A stretch of DNA of 64,000 nt from RGIG7111 sp036839975 (GCA_036839975.1 DAISVU010000007.1:19027-83026), one strand, 5' to 3'. Shown: positions 8,467-18,298, counted from the first letter of the stretch. Numbers and translations are program-made. The notes: generated from the letters alone by a model not told the origin.

Positions 8467-9987
8467 ATGACACAGGCAGTAGCGTTAATAACATTGTCAA
8501 TCTATATCGCAATGCTCATAGGCATATCGGTTTATACAAGCAGATCCACCAGGACTATGGACGGATTCCTTTTGGGGAACAGAAACATAGGGCCGTGGAT
8601 GTCGGCGTTTTCATACGGAACATCATATTTCAGCGCAGTTATATTCATAGGATACGCGGGTATGCTTGGATGGGATATAGGAGTAGGGTGCATGTGGATC
8701 GGAGTAGGCAACGCTTTCGTAGGATGCATGCTCGCGTGGATATTGCTTGCGAAACCTACGCGCAGGATGACACACCGCATCGGGGCTTCAACAATGCCGG
8801 CTTTATTTGAGAAAAGATTTAAAAGCCGCAGTATGAAAATATATGCTGCAGTCATCATATTCATATTTTTGGTGCCTTATGCTGCAGGAGTATACAAAGG
8901 TCTTGGTTCATTGTTTTCGGCCGTGTTTCCCGGATTGCCCGCATGGGTTGTAATGCTTCTTGTGGCGCTGCTGACATCGATCGGGCTTTTTATGGGCGGA
9001 TATAAGGCGACATCGATGATCGATTTCATGCAGGGCGTCATTATGCTGGCAGGAGTCATTGCTATGATAGTTGTTATCATAAATCAGCCGGAAGTTGGAG
9101 GACTGGCGGAGGGCTTTAAAAAACTAAGGGGCATAAGTCCTGAACTTCTGGATATAACGGGCGGGAAAAATTGGCTGCCGCTGTCTGCAAATGTGGCTCT
9201 TACGAGTTTTGCCGTATGGGGTCTTCCGCAGATGGTACATAAATATTATGCTATAAAAGATGAAAAAAGTATCAAGTATGCAACTGTTATCGCGACCGGA
9301 TTTTCGCTGGTGATCGGTGTCGGGGCATACATGGTGGGCAGCTTAGGGCATCTGTTCATAAAACCTCTTTCTGACGGGACTCCTGACGTTGAAGGTTCAT
9401 TTGACGGGATAATGCCGGCAATACTCATAAGGGTATTTTCTTCAAATATATTACTTATCATATTGCTAAGCATAATACTGCTGCTGCTTTTATCTGCATC
9501 GATATCGACACTGGAAGCGCTGGTACTGTCATCAAGTTCTGCGGTTGCCGTTGATCTGATCGGGGATGTAAGACCTGAGATGCCTGAATACAGAAAAATG
9601 AGGCTTATAAAGTGGCTTTGCGTATTGTTCGTTGCGCTTTCATTCTTTTTCGCGCTTATGAACATAAGCTTCATTGTAAATCTTATGTCGTTTTCGTGGG
9701 GTATAGTGGCAGGATGTTTCATAGGCCCGTTTCTATGGGGACTGTACTGGAAGGGTACTACAAAGGCAGGTGCATGGGCAGGCGCTTTAAGCGGCATAAC
9801 AGTTGTTATCGGAATGACTGTATACCATACGGCAGTTGCGGATTTCCAAACGGCCAAGTCAATGGCTCCGCAGTTCGGCGTTGCTGCAATGATCGTATCA
9901 CTGATAGCGGTACCGCTGGTGAGCATATTTACAAGGAAATTCGATGATAAGCATCTGTATGAATGCTTTGACAAAGAACTGGAATAA
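8467..9987 (+). CDS. Sodium:solute symporter (SSS/PutP-like)
   Basis: 506 residues with about 13 membrane helices in the LeuT-like fold of the SSS family. The N-terminal GFLLGNRNIGPWMSAFSYG stretch and the sodium-site region SASISTLEALVLSSSSA are visible. Family members import proline, pantothenate, sugars or other solutes with Na+. The sequence looks closest to the proline/pantothenate branch, but the substrate is not determined. AAGGAG lies 10 bases before the ATG. It has its own promoter and a structured leader. Confidence 0.88.
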   Translation: MTQAVALITLSIYIAMLIGISVYTSRSTRTMDGFLLGNRNIGPWMSAFSYGTSYFSAVIFIGYAGMLGWDIGVGCMWIGVGNAFVGCMLAWILLAKPTRRMTHRIGASTMPALFEKRFKSRSMKIYAAVIIFIFLVPYAAGVYKGLGSLFSAVFPGLPAWVVMLLVALLTSIGLFMGGYKATSMIDFMQGVIMLAGVIAMIVVIINQPEVGGLAEGFKKLRGISPELLDITGGKNWLPLSANVALTSFAVWGLPQMVHKYYAIKDEKSIKYATVIATGFSLVIGVGAYMVGSLGHLFIKPLSDGTPDVEGSFDGIMPAILIRVFSSNILLIILLSIILLLLLSASISTLEALVLSSSSAVAVDLIGDVRPEMPEYRKMRLIKWLCVLFVALSFFFALMNISFIVNLMSFSWGIVAGCFIGPFLWGLYWKGTTKAGAWAGALSGITVVIGMTVYHTAVADFQTAKSMAPQFGVAAMIVSLIAVPLVSIFTRKFDDKHLYECFDKELE

Positions 9988-10068
9988 GTTCGTCCTGATG
10001 ACAGCGCACGTAAATATGAATATATGCGCTGTGTGACATGGTTAAAAATCACAGTAGACATAATTTAT

Positions 10069-11109
10069 ATGATCGATTTAAAAAACATGACAAGTGAAGA
10101 AACAGCGGCTTATTTTGACAGCATAGGCGAAAAGAAATTTCGTGGAAAACAGGTATTCAGGTGGATATATACATGTCATGAAGTTGCTTCTTTTGACAAC
10201 ATGACGGATCTTCCGCTTGATCTCCGCAAGAGGCTGAAGAATTCCGATGCGTATATTTCATTTGCGGAAGTAATAAAAATCAGGAAATCAAAGCAGGACG
10301 GCACGCGCAAATACCTTTTGGCACTGTCAGACGGAGCATTGATAGAAACGGTATTCATGAAATATAGGTACGGAAATTCCATATGTGTCTCATCGCAGGC
10401 CGGATGCCGGATGGGGTGCGAGTTTTGCGCATCGGGAAAAAACGGATTGATGCGTAATCTTACTGCCGGAGAGATCGCGGATCAGATATTGACCGTACAG
10501 CGAGATACGGGTGAGAGAATAAATCATGTGGTCGTTATGGGAACAGGCGAACCGTTTGACAATTACGATGAGCTTTTGCGTTTTATAAAGATAATAAATG
10601 ACAGGAACGGCCTCGATATAGGACTTAGAAATATCACAGTATCAACGTGTGGACTTGTGCCTTACATAGAGCGTTTTTCCAATGACTTCCCGCAGGTAAA
10701 TCTTGCTATATCACTTCACGCTCCCGATGATGAAAGACGCTGCAGCATGATGCCTGTCAACAGGAAGTATAAATTGGACAGACTTGTGGAGGCTGCTAAA
10801 AAACATGCCGATAAGACAGGCCGCCGTGTAACATACGAGTATGCGCTGGTGAGGGGCTTTAACGATTCTATGGAAGATGCTGACAAGCTGGCGACGCTGA
10901 TAAAACACCCCCTGTGTCATGTCAATCTGATACCTGTCAATGAGCTCGAAGGCAGCGGCTTCAGAAAGAGCACCAGAAAGCGTGCGGAAGCATTTATGGA
11001 GCGTCTTGCGACACGCGGCATAAATGCGACTATACGCCGTGAACTGGGATCAGACATTGATGCGGCATGCGGACAACTCCGGCTGCAGCACGCTCAGATC
11101 TCATCATGA
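10069..11109 (+). CDS. rlmN: 23S rRNA (A2503-C2)/tRNA (A37-C2) methyltransferase RlmN
   Basis: Radical SAM enzyme that methylates C2 of A2503 in 23S rRNA. About 346 residues from the ATG at 10069 (MIDLKNMTSEE), which fits the family N-terminus better than the upstream in-frame ATG at 10024. The radical SAM motif CRMGCEFCASG lies at about residues 106-116, the GTGEPFDNY block follows, and the methyl-carrying cysteine is in DAACGQL near the end. No ribosome binding site precedes the ATG. A CATAAT element 4 bases upstream hints at a leaderless message. Confidence 0.94.
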   Translation: MIDLKNMTSEETAAYFDSIGEKKFRGKQVFRWIYTCHEVASFDNMTDLPLDLRKRLKNSDAYISFAEVIKIRKSKQDGTRKYLLALSDGALIETVFMKYRYGNSICVSSQAGCRMGCEFCASGKNGLMRNLTAGEIADQILTVQRDTGERINHVVVMGTGEPFDNYDELLRFIKIINDRNGLDIGLRNITVSTCGLVPYIERFSNDFPQVNLAISLHAPDDERRCSMMPVNRKYKLDRLVEAAKKHADKTGRRVTYEYALVRGFNDSMEDADKLATLIKHPLCHVNLIPVNELEGSGFRKSTRKRAEAFMERLATRGINATIRRELGSDIDAACGQLRLQHAQISS

Positions 11110-11365
11110 CGCATGGAGCATATCACAGCCGTTTGCACGATACAGCATAATAGACATTTTAAATAAAATATATAACAAGCAGGTTTATGTCACAGTCTTC
11201 GAGGTAAAGGAAGATTTACTTAAAAATCTACAGTATCGTGTTGCTCAAAAATCTGCAGTGGTGTATAATTTAAAATAAACAAAAAGGATTAAGGATGCGG
11301 CACGTTTATACTGCGTGATGCGAAGCGGAAATCCGCTTAAAACAAGTGAAAGCGAGGCACTCAAA

Positions 11366-11791
11366 ATGGTGAATCTTCTCATAGGTCATAAGGGCAGCGG
11401 CAAGACAAAGAAAATGATAGAACTGGCAAATGACGAGGTGCAGACAGCTGATGGGAGCATAATATTTATAAATAAAAATCATAGGCTCATGTATGACCTT
11501 AACCACAGAATAAGAGTAGTGTGCATGGAGGATTATCCGCACATCACAAACAGCGATGAATATATCGGCTTTATATATGGGATAATAAGTTCTGATCATG
11601 ATATAGAGATGATGTTCATAGACAGCATACTGAAACATGCGGATGTTTCTCTCGGAGATCTTCCGGATTTCATCAGCCGGCTCAAGAAGATCGCCGATCA
11701 CTACGATATAGAGTTTACAGTCAGCCTGAGTGCTGATAAGGAAGAGATGATAGGCGTTGATTTTTCGGGATGCAACATTCTGAACGGTTAA
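11366..11791 (+). CDS. Small P-loop ATP-binding protein, function unknown
   Basis: 141 residues from the ATG at 11366. The Walker A motif GHKGSGKTKKM is at residues 7-17, which fits this start; an upstream GTG/ATG at 11315/11318 would add 16-17 unconserved residues. It has FINKNHRLMYDLNHRIR and acidic segments but no clear Walker B. I recall similar short P-loop proteins in clostridia but no assigned function. It lies about 250 bases after rlmN; in that gap only AT-rich sequence is visible. Confidence 0.65.
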   Translation: MVNLLIGHKGSGKTKKMIELANDEVQTADGSIIFINKNHRLMYDLNHRIRVVCMEDYPHITNSDEYIGFIYGIISSDHDIEMMFIDSILKHADVSLGDLPDFISRLKKIADHYDIEFTVSLSADKEEMIGVDFSGCNILNG

Positions 11792-11814
11792 AGTCAAGGA
11801 AACAGGTTTTTTCT

Positions 11815-11834
11815 GGCGGTGTTATTGCACCGCC
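11815..11834 (+). terminator. Hairpin between the P-loop gene and the transporter-Nudix gene
   Basis: GGCGGTG (11815-11821) and CACCGCC (11828-11834) form a perfect 7-base-pair stem with a 6-base loop, followed by a weak T tract (ATTGTTTT). It ends 9 bases before the GGAGG of the next gene, so it may terminate or attenuate. Confidence 0.5.
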
Positions 11835-11851
11835 ATTGTTTTGGAGGCAGA

Positions 11852-13396
11852 ATGAAAAGTGTCTACGTTTATATACTATTGACTGCATTTTTATTTGGAA
11901 CAATGGAGGTATCGCTGAAGATCGGAGGAAGCAGCCTTGATCCTATGCAGATCACGGGTATAAGATTTTTTATAGCAGGTGTGTTTTTTTTGCCGATTGG
12001 ACTTGTTGAACTCAAGAAAAAACAGATAAGGCTGGGCGCCGGGGATTTCGGGCGGCTTGCCATTATGGGAATAATATGTGTTCCGCTGTGCATGGTGATG
12101 TTTCAGCTCGGGATCGTAAGATCAAATGCCTCCACGGCGGCGGTGCTTTTTTCATCCAATCCCATATTTACTATGATAATAGCGCATTTTATAGGCGGCG
12201 AGGGGTTTTCAAAGAACAAGGGAATTTTGACCCTGCTGGGTGCCGCGGGCATATTCATGATGATAAGACCGTGGGATATACAGGCGGGGAACAGTGCATC
12301 CGGCGCGTTCTTTTCGATCGCAGCTGCGGCATTGTTTGGCCTTCATACGGTAATGGGTAAAAAAAGTATTGAAAAGATGGGTATCACAGCCCATACCGGA
12401 TTCAGCTTTCTTTTTGGTTCAAGTGTATTGTTTCTTATGATGATACCGATGGGACGGCCGGTACTCAAAGGTGTAATGCAAAATCTTGCGATAATTTTTT
12501 ACGTTTCGGTGGTAGTGACCGCGTTAGGTTTTTTGTTCTATTTTCTTGCTATAAAAGTATCGGACGCCACAACCGGATCTATATCATTTTTCCTGAAAAT
12601 AGCCATAGCACCGGTTATAGCAGTAATAGTGATGTCTGACAAACTGCTTTGGAATTCTTATGCAGCTATTGCGCTGATGCTTCTTGCTTCCTTTATGAAT
12701 CTGAGGGAAGGTCAGTGGAAGCGTAAAGTTGAAAGAGGTGAATTTTCAAAGAAAGATACTGACATGGCGGAATGGACGACAGAGAACATAACTGAATTTT
12801 ATAAAAACAGAAATCCGCGCCTGATGGACAGCAGGAAGTTCTTTGCAGTGCTGATTCCTCTGGTTGATGTGGACGGTAAGCCGCATCTGTTGTTTGAATC
12901 GCGAGCAAAGGATCTTGACAGACAGCCGGGGAAAGTGTGTTTCCCCGGAGGTGAAGTGGAAGGTGATGAAAGCTTCGCAGACTGTGCCGTAAGAGAGACG
13001 GTCGAGGAGGCAGGTGTGGCGGAAGAGGATATATCTGTGGTCGCGGAGGCGGACTGCATTGGAAATCTGAACAGCACTGAGATACACTGTTTTTTTGGCA
13101 TGATAGATTATGATAAGGTAAAAAACGCGGATTTCAGCAGAGATGAGGTAGCCGAACTTTTCACTGTACCTGTTAAGTTCTTTCTTGAAAACGATCCGGA
13201 AATTCAGTATGTGGATGTTAAAGTCAACCCGCATGATGATTTTCCATACGAGAAAATAGGTTTTGAAGACAGTTATCCGTGGGCGCGAGGGAAGATGGAA
13301 GTGCCTGTATATGTGTATGGAGAACGTGTTATATGGGGTCTTACCGGCAGGATTATATATAATATGATTAAGCAGCTGCGCGGTGAGAAAGAGTGA
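11852..13396 (+). CDS. EamA-type DMT transporter fused to a Nudix hydrolase
   Basis: 514 residues from the ATG at 11852 (GGAGG 5 bases upstream). Residues 1-290 carry about ten membrane helices in two EamA repeats, as in drug/metabolite exporters. After a basic linker, residues about 305-514 form a Nudix domain: PGKVCFPGGEVEG followed by the box G-x5-E-x7-RETVEEAGV. The RAKDL...PGKVCFPGG context resembles CoA pyrophosphatases (NudL-like). No stop and no convincing ribosome binding site separates the two parts, so a true fusion is likely. The catalytic domain would face the cytoplasm. Joint function unknown. Confidence 0.85.
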   Translation: MKSVYVYILLTAFLFGTMEVSLKIGGSSLDPMQITGIRFFIAGVFFLPIGLVELKKKQIRLGAGDFGRLAIMGIICVPLCMVMFQLGIVRSNASTAAVLFSSNPIFTMIIAHFIGGEGFSKNKGILTLLGAAGIFMMIRPWDIQAGNSASGAFFSIAAAALFGLHTVMGKKSIEKMGITAHTGFSFLFGSSVLFLMMIPMGRPVLKGVMQNLAIIFYVSVVVTALGFLFYFLAIKVSDATTGSISFFLKIAIAPVIAVIVMSDKLLWNSYAAIALMLLASFMNLREGQWKRKVERGEFSKKDTDMAEWTTENITEFYKNRNPRLMDSRKFFAVLIPLVDVDGKPHLLFESRAKDLDRQPGKVCFPGGEVEGDESFADCAVRETVEEAGVAEEDISVVAEADCIGNLNSTEIHCFFGMIDYDKVKNADFSRDEVAELFTVPVKFFLENDPEIQYVDVKVNPHDDFPYEKIGFEDSYPWARGKMEVPVYVYGERVIWGLTGRIIYNMIKQLRGEKE

Positions 13397-13460
13397 CTCA
13401 TGTCAGGCCGTAACGACTGAGTATCAGAAATATTAATATAGAAAAAAGGCGGATATTACA

Positions 13461-14276
13461 ATGAATAAGAATAAATTTGATATAGCTCTTTGTCAGCTGC
13501 TTTCAGGAGAAGATAAGGATAAAAACATAAAAAACGCAGAAAGACTCGTGCGCAAGGCGGTTAAGGACGGCGCGCATGTAGTGGCGCTTCCGGAAATATG
13601 GAACAGCCCGTACGACAACGCGTGCTTCAGAGATTACAGTGAGCCTGAGGGAGGAAAGACATATTCGTTTCTTTCCGGTCTCGCAAAGGATCTCGGCATA
13701 TATCTTATAGGCGGTTCTATTCCGGAGTCAGAAGATGATAAAGTATATAATACATCGTATTCATTTGACCGTGAGGGGAGACTGATAGGAAAGCACAGAA
13801 AAATGCACATGTTCGACATAGATATCGAAGGCGGCATAAGATTTATGGAATCAGAAGCGCTTACACCGGGAGATTCAGTGACTGTTCTGGAGACTGAATA
13901 TTGTAAAATAGGCATCGCCATATGCTTTGATGTCAGATTCCCCGAACTTTCGAGGAAGATGGCACTTGAAGGGGCGGAGATTATTGTGCTTCCGGCGGCA
14001 TTCAACATGACGACCGGCCCGGCTCACTGGGAATTAAGCATGAGAGCGCGGGCACTCGATAATCAGGTGTATTTTGCTGCAGTTTCACCGGCTCGAAATA
14101 TAAATGCGTCATATATAGCGTGGGGTCATTCCTGTGTCGTATCGCCGTGGGGGGATGTTCTCGGAATACTTGCTGAAAAGGAAGGCATACTTAGTGTGAC
14201 GGTAGATACGGAATATGTAAAATCTGTAAGAGATCAGCTGCCTCTATTGAAAGCCAGACGGCCGGAGCTGTATTGA
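13461..14276 (+). CDS. Carbon-nitrogen hydrolase (omega-amidase/Nit2-like)
   Basis: 271 residues, single nitrilase domain. The catalytic triad is visible: Glu in VALPEIW, Lys in IGKHRKMHMFD, and Cys in GIAICFDVRFPE. The KMHMFDIDI and MRARALDNQVYF stretches are typical of Nit2/omega-amidases, which hydrolyse alpha-ketoglutaramate or deaminated glutathione. The exact substrate is inference. It starts 64 bases after the transporter-Nudix gene, possibly in the same operon. It ends just before the BMP lipoprotein gene. Confidence 0.88.
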   Translation: MNKNKFDIALCQLLSGEDKDKNIKNAERLVRKAVKDGAHVVALPEIWNSPYDNACFRDYSEPEGGKTYSFLSGLAKDLGIYLIGGSIPESEDDKVYNTSYSFDREGRLIGKHRKMHMFDIDIEGGIRFMESEALTPGDSVTVLETEYCKIGIAICFDVRFPELSRKMALEGAEIIVLPAAFNMTTGPAHWELSMRARALDNQVYFAAVSPARNINASYIAWGHSCVVSPWGDVLGILAEKEGILSVTVDTEYVKSVRDQLPLLKARRPELY

Positions 14277-14308
14277 GAGCAAACTCATGTGAAAAAGGAG
14301 AAAATAAG

Positions 14309-15415
14309 TTGAACATTCAGAAATTTGTGAAATATATTTTGGCTCTATGTGCTGTTATGCTTGTTGCGACGTCGTTTTCAGCGTGTGCAGATGTTAAAGA
14401 AAAAGCATATAAAGCATATAATAAAAAGGTCATATATGAAATTGCATTCATACCTTCAGATGTCGTGCTGGAAAAAGGGACATATGAAAACGCGATTTGG
14501 GAAGGTCTTATAGAATATGGCGAAGAGAGTGGTAAGGCACACAAATATTTCGCTTCTGACCAGACGGATACGGAAGGTTATCTAACTGCTATTGCAAATG
14601 CAGCGGGGAGCGGAGCAAAGGTCATAATCACCCAGAGCAAGAAGCTTGAGAAGGCTGTAAACAAGGCGCAGAAAAAGTACCCTGAAGTAAAGTTCATACA
14701 TATAGCAGGCTCGCTTAACGAGAACAGTTCTGTAGGATTTAAACCTTTGAAAAATACGATGATCATAAGCTTTGCAGATGAACAGGCCGGATTTTTGGCA
14801 GGGTATGCGGCTGTAAAAGATGAAGAGTGGAAGCTTGGGTTTATGGGATGTAAAAAAAATAAGACAGCCATGGATTACGCTACCGGATTTGTTCAGGGCG
14901 CGGAGGCTGCCGCGGATGAAATGGGCGTCTCAAGTGTTAATATAAAATACTGGACAGTAAAGAAGACACCGGATGCTGAAAAGATAAAAAAGACGGCTGC
15001 AAACTGGTATAAAGATTCTGTTGATATAATATTCGCATGCGGAGAAGAATATATGGAGACCGTTTCAGAGGCTGCAAACGATGGAGGCGGCAGGATCATA
15101 GCTGCAGAAACAAATGCAGCGCCTGAATACCGCAAGGTGTATACTTCAGCTATGAGGAATTTTGCCGGTGTTATAAAATATGGACTTCAAAAATACTGTG
15201 ACGACCACTTCCCGGGGGGAAAGCATGTTAGGCTCAACGCAGTAAAGGATGCGGTATGTCTTCCTTTGAATGATTTCAGTTTCAAGGATTTTTCTGAAGA
15301 GGATTATGACATGATCTATGACAGACTGTCGAAGAACATCATAAAAGTGAAAGACAGCAAAAGCAGGCCGGCAGAAGCACTTGATCTTCAGATAGTGAAT
15401 CTGGATATTGTATAG
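14309..15415 (+). CDS. BMP/PnrA-family substrate-binding lipoprotein
   Basis: 368 residues. A signal peptide ends in the lipobox TSFSAC at residues 20-25, so the mature protein should be membrane-anchored outside the cell. The rest resembles basic membrane protein/PnrA binding proteins of nucleoside ABC transporters (DEQAGFLAGYAA, FACGEEYMETVSEAA). The start is an unusual TTG at 14309, chosen because AAAGGAG lies 8 bases upstream and the signal peptide then has normal length. No ABC permease or ATPase gene is near, so it may serve a distant transporter. Confidence 0.8.
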   Translation: MNIQKFVKYILALCAVMLVATSFSACADVKEKAYKAYNKKVIYEIAFIPSDVVLEKGTYENAIWEGLIEYGEESGKAHKYFASDQTDTEGYLTAIANAAGSGAKVIITQSKKLEKAVNKAQKKYPEVKFIHIAGSLNENSSVGFKPLKNTMIISFADEQAGFLAGYAAVKDEEWKLGFMGCKKNKTAMDYATGFVQGAEAAADEMGVSSVNIKYWTVKKTPDAEKIKKTAANWYKDSVDIIFACGEEYMETVSEAANDGGGRIIAAETNAAPEYRKVYTSAMRNFAGVIKYGLQKYCDDHFPGGKHVRLNAVKDAVCLPLNDFSFKDFSEEDYDMIYDRLSKNIIKVKDSKSRPAEALDLQIVNLDIV

Positions 15416-15842
15416 ATTTTTAAAAGATAAGCTCTCGAGTAAAGCAAGTTCGGCGCGAGCATTCAGACAGTTTTATCAATAATGATCTTCTTCATTAAGA
15501 CAGGATCATTTAAACAGAAGACAGTTATGCACATCGCTTTAAAATAGCCGCATGATTCAGGCGCCGTTATGTTTTTACCGCAAGATAAAGACGACACATG
15601 AATACAATAAGATGGGATCAGTGATCTCGTTTTGATAACGGGTGATATATATAGATCATCCGTATTTTGCTAAAGCGGCATACGCGTATTATTCAGATAT
15701 TATTTTTTGTAAGCTGTCTGTATAGGGCAGTGTAAACGCGGCGTATGCTCAAAGCGTTTTATAACTTAAATAAAGCAGAGACAGGGCGTATGTAAAAAGT
15801 GTTTTGACAGTAAAAGTCGTGTAGAAATTGTGGGAGTGTAAT
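15416..15842. other. 427-base intergenic region without a recognised gene
   Basis: AT-rich, stops in all frames, and no RNA family recognised. A TTGACA lies at 15805-15810, 33 bases before the methyltransferase start, but no -10 follows at the right distance. Nothing further can be supported. Confidence 0.5.
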
Positions 15843-17309
15843 ATGAATATGCTCTTTAAGATGAGTGAGATGATAGAAAAGTGCAGAGGAGCTCATGAAG
15901 AGTTTATGAGCTCTGTTAGCGGTTATGATAGAGAGGCTGTGAATGTTAAAGGTATCAGCTGCTTTAAAAGTTCAGCTGTTTTCGGAGAATTTGAAAGGGA
16001 TTTCGAGAAAAGCCTGCGCAAATCGGAAGTTGTGCTCGGTGACAATCTGGAATATATGAAACATCTGCTTGCTCGTGAAGGCATGGCGGGCAGCATACAG
16101 TTTACGTATATTGACCCGCCGTTTTATTCAAAGAATAGCTATGCTGCCCGAATCAGAGTTGCGGGTGAAAATATAAAGCTGCCGGCATATGATGATAAGT
16201 GGTGCGGAGGCATGGAATCATATCTTGAAATGCTTTGCGAGAGGTTGTTTTTGATGCGCGAGCTTGTATCGGATACAGGTTATGTATGCATACATCTAGA
16301 CTGGCATGTGGTCCATTACGCAAAGGTAATGATGGATGCCATATTCGGCGAAGAGTATTTTGTAAATGAAATAATTTGGACATACAAATCCGGCGGCAGC
16401 ACTAAAAGATTTTTTTCAAGAAAACACGATACACTTCTGCTCTATAGAAAGACGGATAAAAACTACTTTAAGGCGCAGACTCAAAAGTCGTACAACAGAG
16501 AGCTGAGACCATACAATTTCGAGAGTGTAAAGGAATATAGGGATGAAAAGGGATGGTATACTCTTGTGAACATGAAAGATGTATGGGAGATCGATATGGT
16601 CGGGAGGACTTCGGGTGAACGTACGGGATATGCGACTCAGAAGCCGGAGAATTTGATAAGGCGCCTGTTGGAAAGCTGCAGCAGACCGGGCGACATTTGC
16701 GCCGATTTTTTTGGAGGATCGGGCGTACTTGCTAAAGTGGCGGCAGATATGAAACGTGATTTCATATCCTGCGATAATGCAGGTTTGTCTGTTGTAATAC
16801 AGATGCTGAGACTTCTGAGAGCCGGTGCAGTGTTTAAATTTATTGACAACAGGTGTATAAAAAATAATTCGGCAGCAGATCGCCGCGGAGAATTAAACGT
16901 AAGATTCGGATGCGATAAAAAGGAATTTACAAAACACAGTATTGATACAGCTTTAGAAAAAAGCGGGCAGGGATCCAAGACGTCCATAAGTGCTGAAAGA
17001 AACTTGCCTTTGACGGTAAGGCTGACAGGATACAGGCCGGATATTTCCGGATCTGTAATGAGCAAAGCATATAAAAAATTCATAAACAGTGTTGATCCTG
17101 TTGAAATGCTGGCATTCTGGTCTGTAGACCCTGCTTATGATGGCGATGTGCACCGCTCAGGCGAGGTACGAATGATAAATGACGGAAGGGTTGAGCGTGA
17201 GATAAACTTTGGATCAGGTGAAGAAAAATGCGGGATCATAAGCATATTGGCTGCTGATGTATTTGGCGTGATCACGCAGAAAGTGATATATACGGAGGAC
17301 TTTAAGTGA
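15843..17309 (+). CDS. Orphan DNA N6-adenine methyltransferase (beta-type order)
   Basis: 488 residues from the ATG at 15843 (GGGAG 6 bases upstream). The catalytic motif IDPPFYSKN lies near residue 87, before the SAM-binding motif DFFGGSG near residue 284, an order typical of beta-class adenine methyltransferases. A C-terminal extension of about 180 residues (LPLTVRLTGYRPDISG onward) has no motif I recognise. No restriction endonuclease or specificity gene is nearby, so it is either solitary and regulatory or a remnant of a lost system. Its stop overlaps the start of the YitT gene (GTGA). Confidence 0.82.
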   Translation: MNMLFKMSEMIEKCRGAHEEFMSSVSGYDREAVNVKGISCFKSSAVFGEFERDFEKSLRKSEVVLGDNLEYMKHLLAREGMAGSIQFTYIDPPFYSKNSYAARIRVAGENIKLPAYDDKWCGGMESYLEMLCERLFLMRELVSDTGYVCIHLDWHVVHYAKVMMDAIFGEEYFVNEIIWTYKSGGSTKRFFSRKHDTLLLYRKTDKNYFKAQTQKSYNRELRPYNFESVKEYRDEKGWYTLVNMKDVWEIDMVGRTSGERTGYATQKPENLIRRLLESCSRPGDICADFFGGSGVLAKVAADMKRDFISCDNAGLSVVIQMLRLLRAGAVFKFIDNRCIKNNSAADRRGELNVRFGCDKKEFTKHSIDTALEKSGQGSKTSISAERNLPLTVRLTGYRPDISGSVMSKAYKKFINSVDPVEMLAFWSVDPAYDGDVHRSGEVRMINDGRVEREINFGSGEEKCGIISILAADVFGVITQKVIYTEDFK

Positions 17310-18241
17310 AAAGTGAGGGTATAAACAAGGGAAAAATAACAGCATGGAGGAAAAAGACGTTGACAAGAAAGAAATTCAAGCTAGGAGCTATCGACTTCAT
17401 CTTCCTTTTGGCAGCGTGTGCGATAAACGCATTTGCGGTAGTATCGGTAATGATCCCCAACGGGCTTACGGCAGGGGCGCTGACAGGCATAGTCAGAATA
17501 CTGCAGTATTTCGTGGATCTTGATTTTTCTGTCATGTATTACGTCGGCGCAGGTATAATACTTCTGCTGTCGGCGATATTTCTCGGCTTTAAGGAAGTCA
17601 GAAAGATTGTGCTTTTATCAGTGCTTTATCCGACGATAGTGTTTGTATTTGAAAAGATAAACTTCCGGCTGCTTGAGGAAAAAGACTTGATACTGGCGGC
17701 TATCTTCTGCGGAGCGTTTATGGGCGCTTCGACAGGCATAGTTTTTTGGCGGGGATACGCATTCGCGAGCACAGAGGCGCTTGCCAAGATATTAAAAAAA
17801 AACATTGCGCCGCATTACAGCCTCAGCAAGATCATGCTTGCGATCGACTGCACTATCATTATAGCTTCGGCATTTGTGTTTGACAGAAACGTTGCGCTTT
17901 ACGCGCTCGTTTCACAAGTAATCTGTGCCAAGATGGTTGATGCCGTAATGTACGGTTTTGAGACGAAAATAGTTCAGCTCGATATAATAACGCGCAAAAC
18001 AGAGAAGCTTACAGAGTATGTTATAAACGATCTTGAGCGGGGTGTCTCAAGTACAGATGTTTGCGGCGAATACACAAAAAACCACTATCGTAAGCTGAAC
18101 ATTCTTTGTTCGCCGCGTGAAAGCATCTTGATACGCAGGTTCCTTGCAAGAGAAGATCCCGCTGCACTGGTGACAGTATTCCGGGTAGACACCGTATGGG
18201 GAACAGGCCAGGGATTTCATGACATCGACAATGAAATGTAA
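17306..18241 (+). CDS. YitT-family membrane protein
   Basis: 311 residues: a basic N-terminus, five to six membrane helices (IDFIFLLAACAINAFAVVSV first), then a cytoplasmic DUF2179 domain (about residues 225-305, QLDIITRKTEKLTEYV onward). Function unknown. The GTG start overlaps the methyltransferase stop in GTGA, with GGAGG 8 bases upstream inside the methyltransferase gene, so the two are translationally coupled. The pairing is unusual and no functional link is evident. Confidence 0.85.
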   Translation: MKSEGINKGKITAWRKKTLTRKKFKLGAIDFIFLLAACAINAFAVVSVMIPNGLTAGALTGIVRILQYFVDLDFSVMYYVGAGIILLLSAIFLGFKEVRKIVLLSVLYPTIVFVFEKINFRLLEEKDLILAAIFCGAFMGASTGIVFWRGYAFASTEALAKILKKNIAPHYSLSKIMLAIDCTIIIASAFVFDRNVALYALVSQVICAKMVDAVMYGFETKIVQLDIITRKTEKLTEYVINDLERGVSSTDVCGEYTKNHYRKLNILCSPRESILIRRFLAREDPAALVTVFRVDTVWGTGQGFHDIDNEM

Positions 18242-18298
18242 AAAATATATATCATGTACATCGCGGCCGGATGAAAAAAGTGAAAAGGAGAAAACCGT

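Noticed and set aside
9246..10061. Long open minus-strand frame over the sodium symporter
   Set aside because: Shadow of a strongly conserved gene on the other strand; low-complexity Ser/Ile composition and no ribosome binding site.
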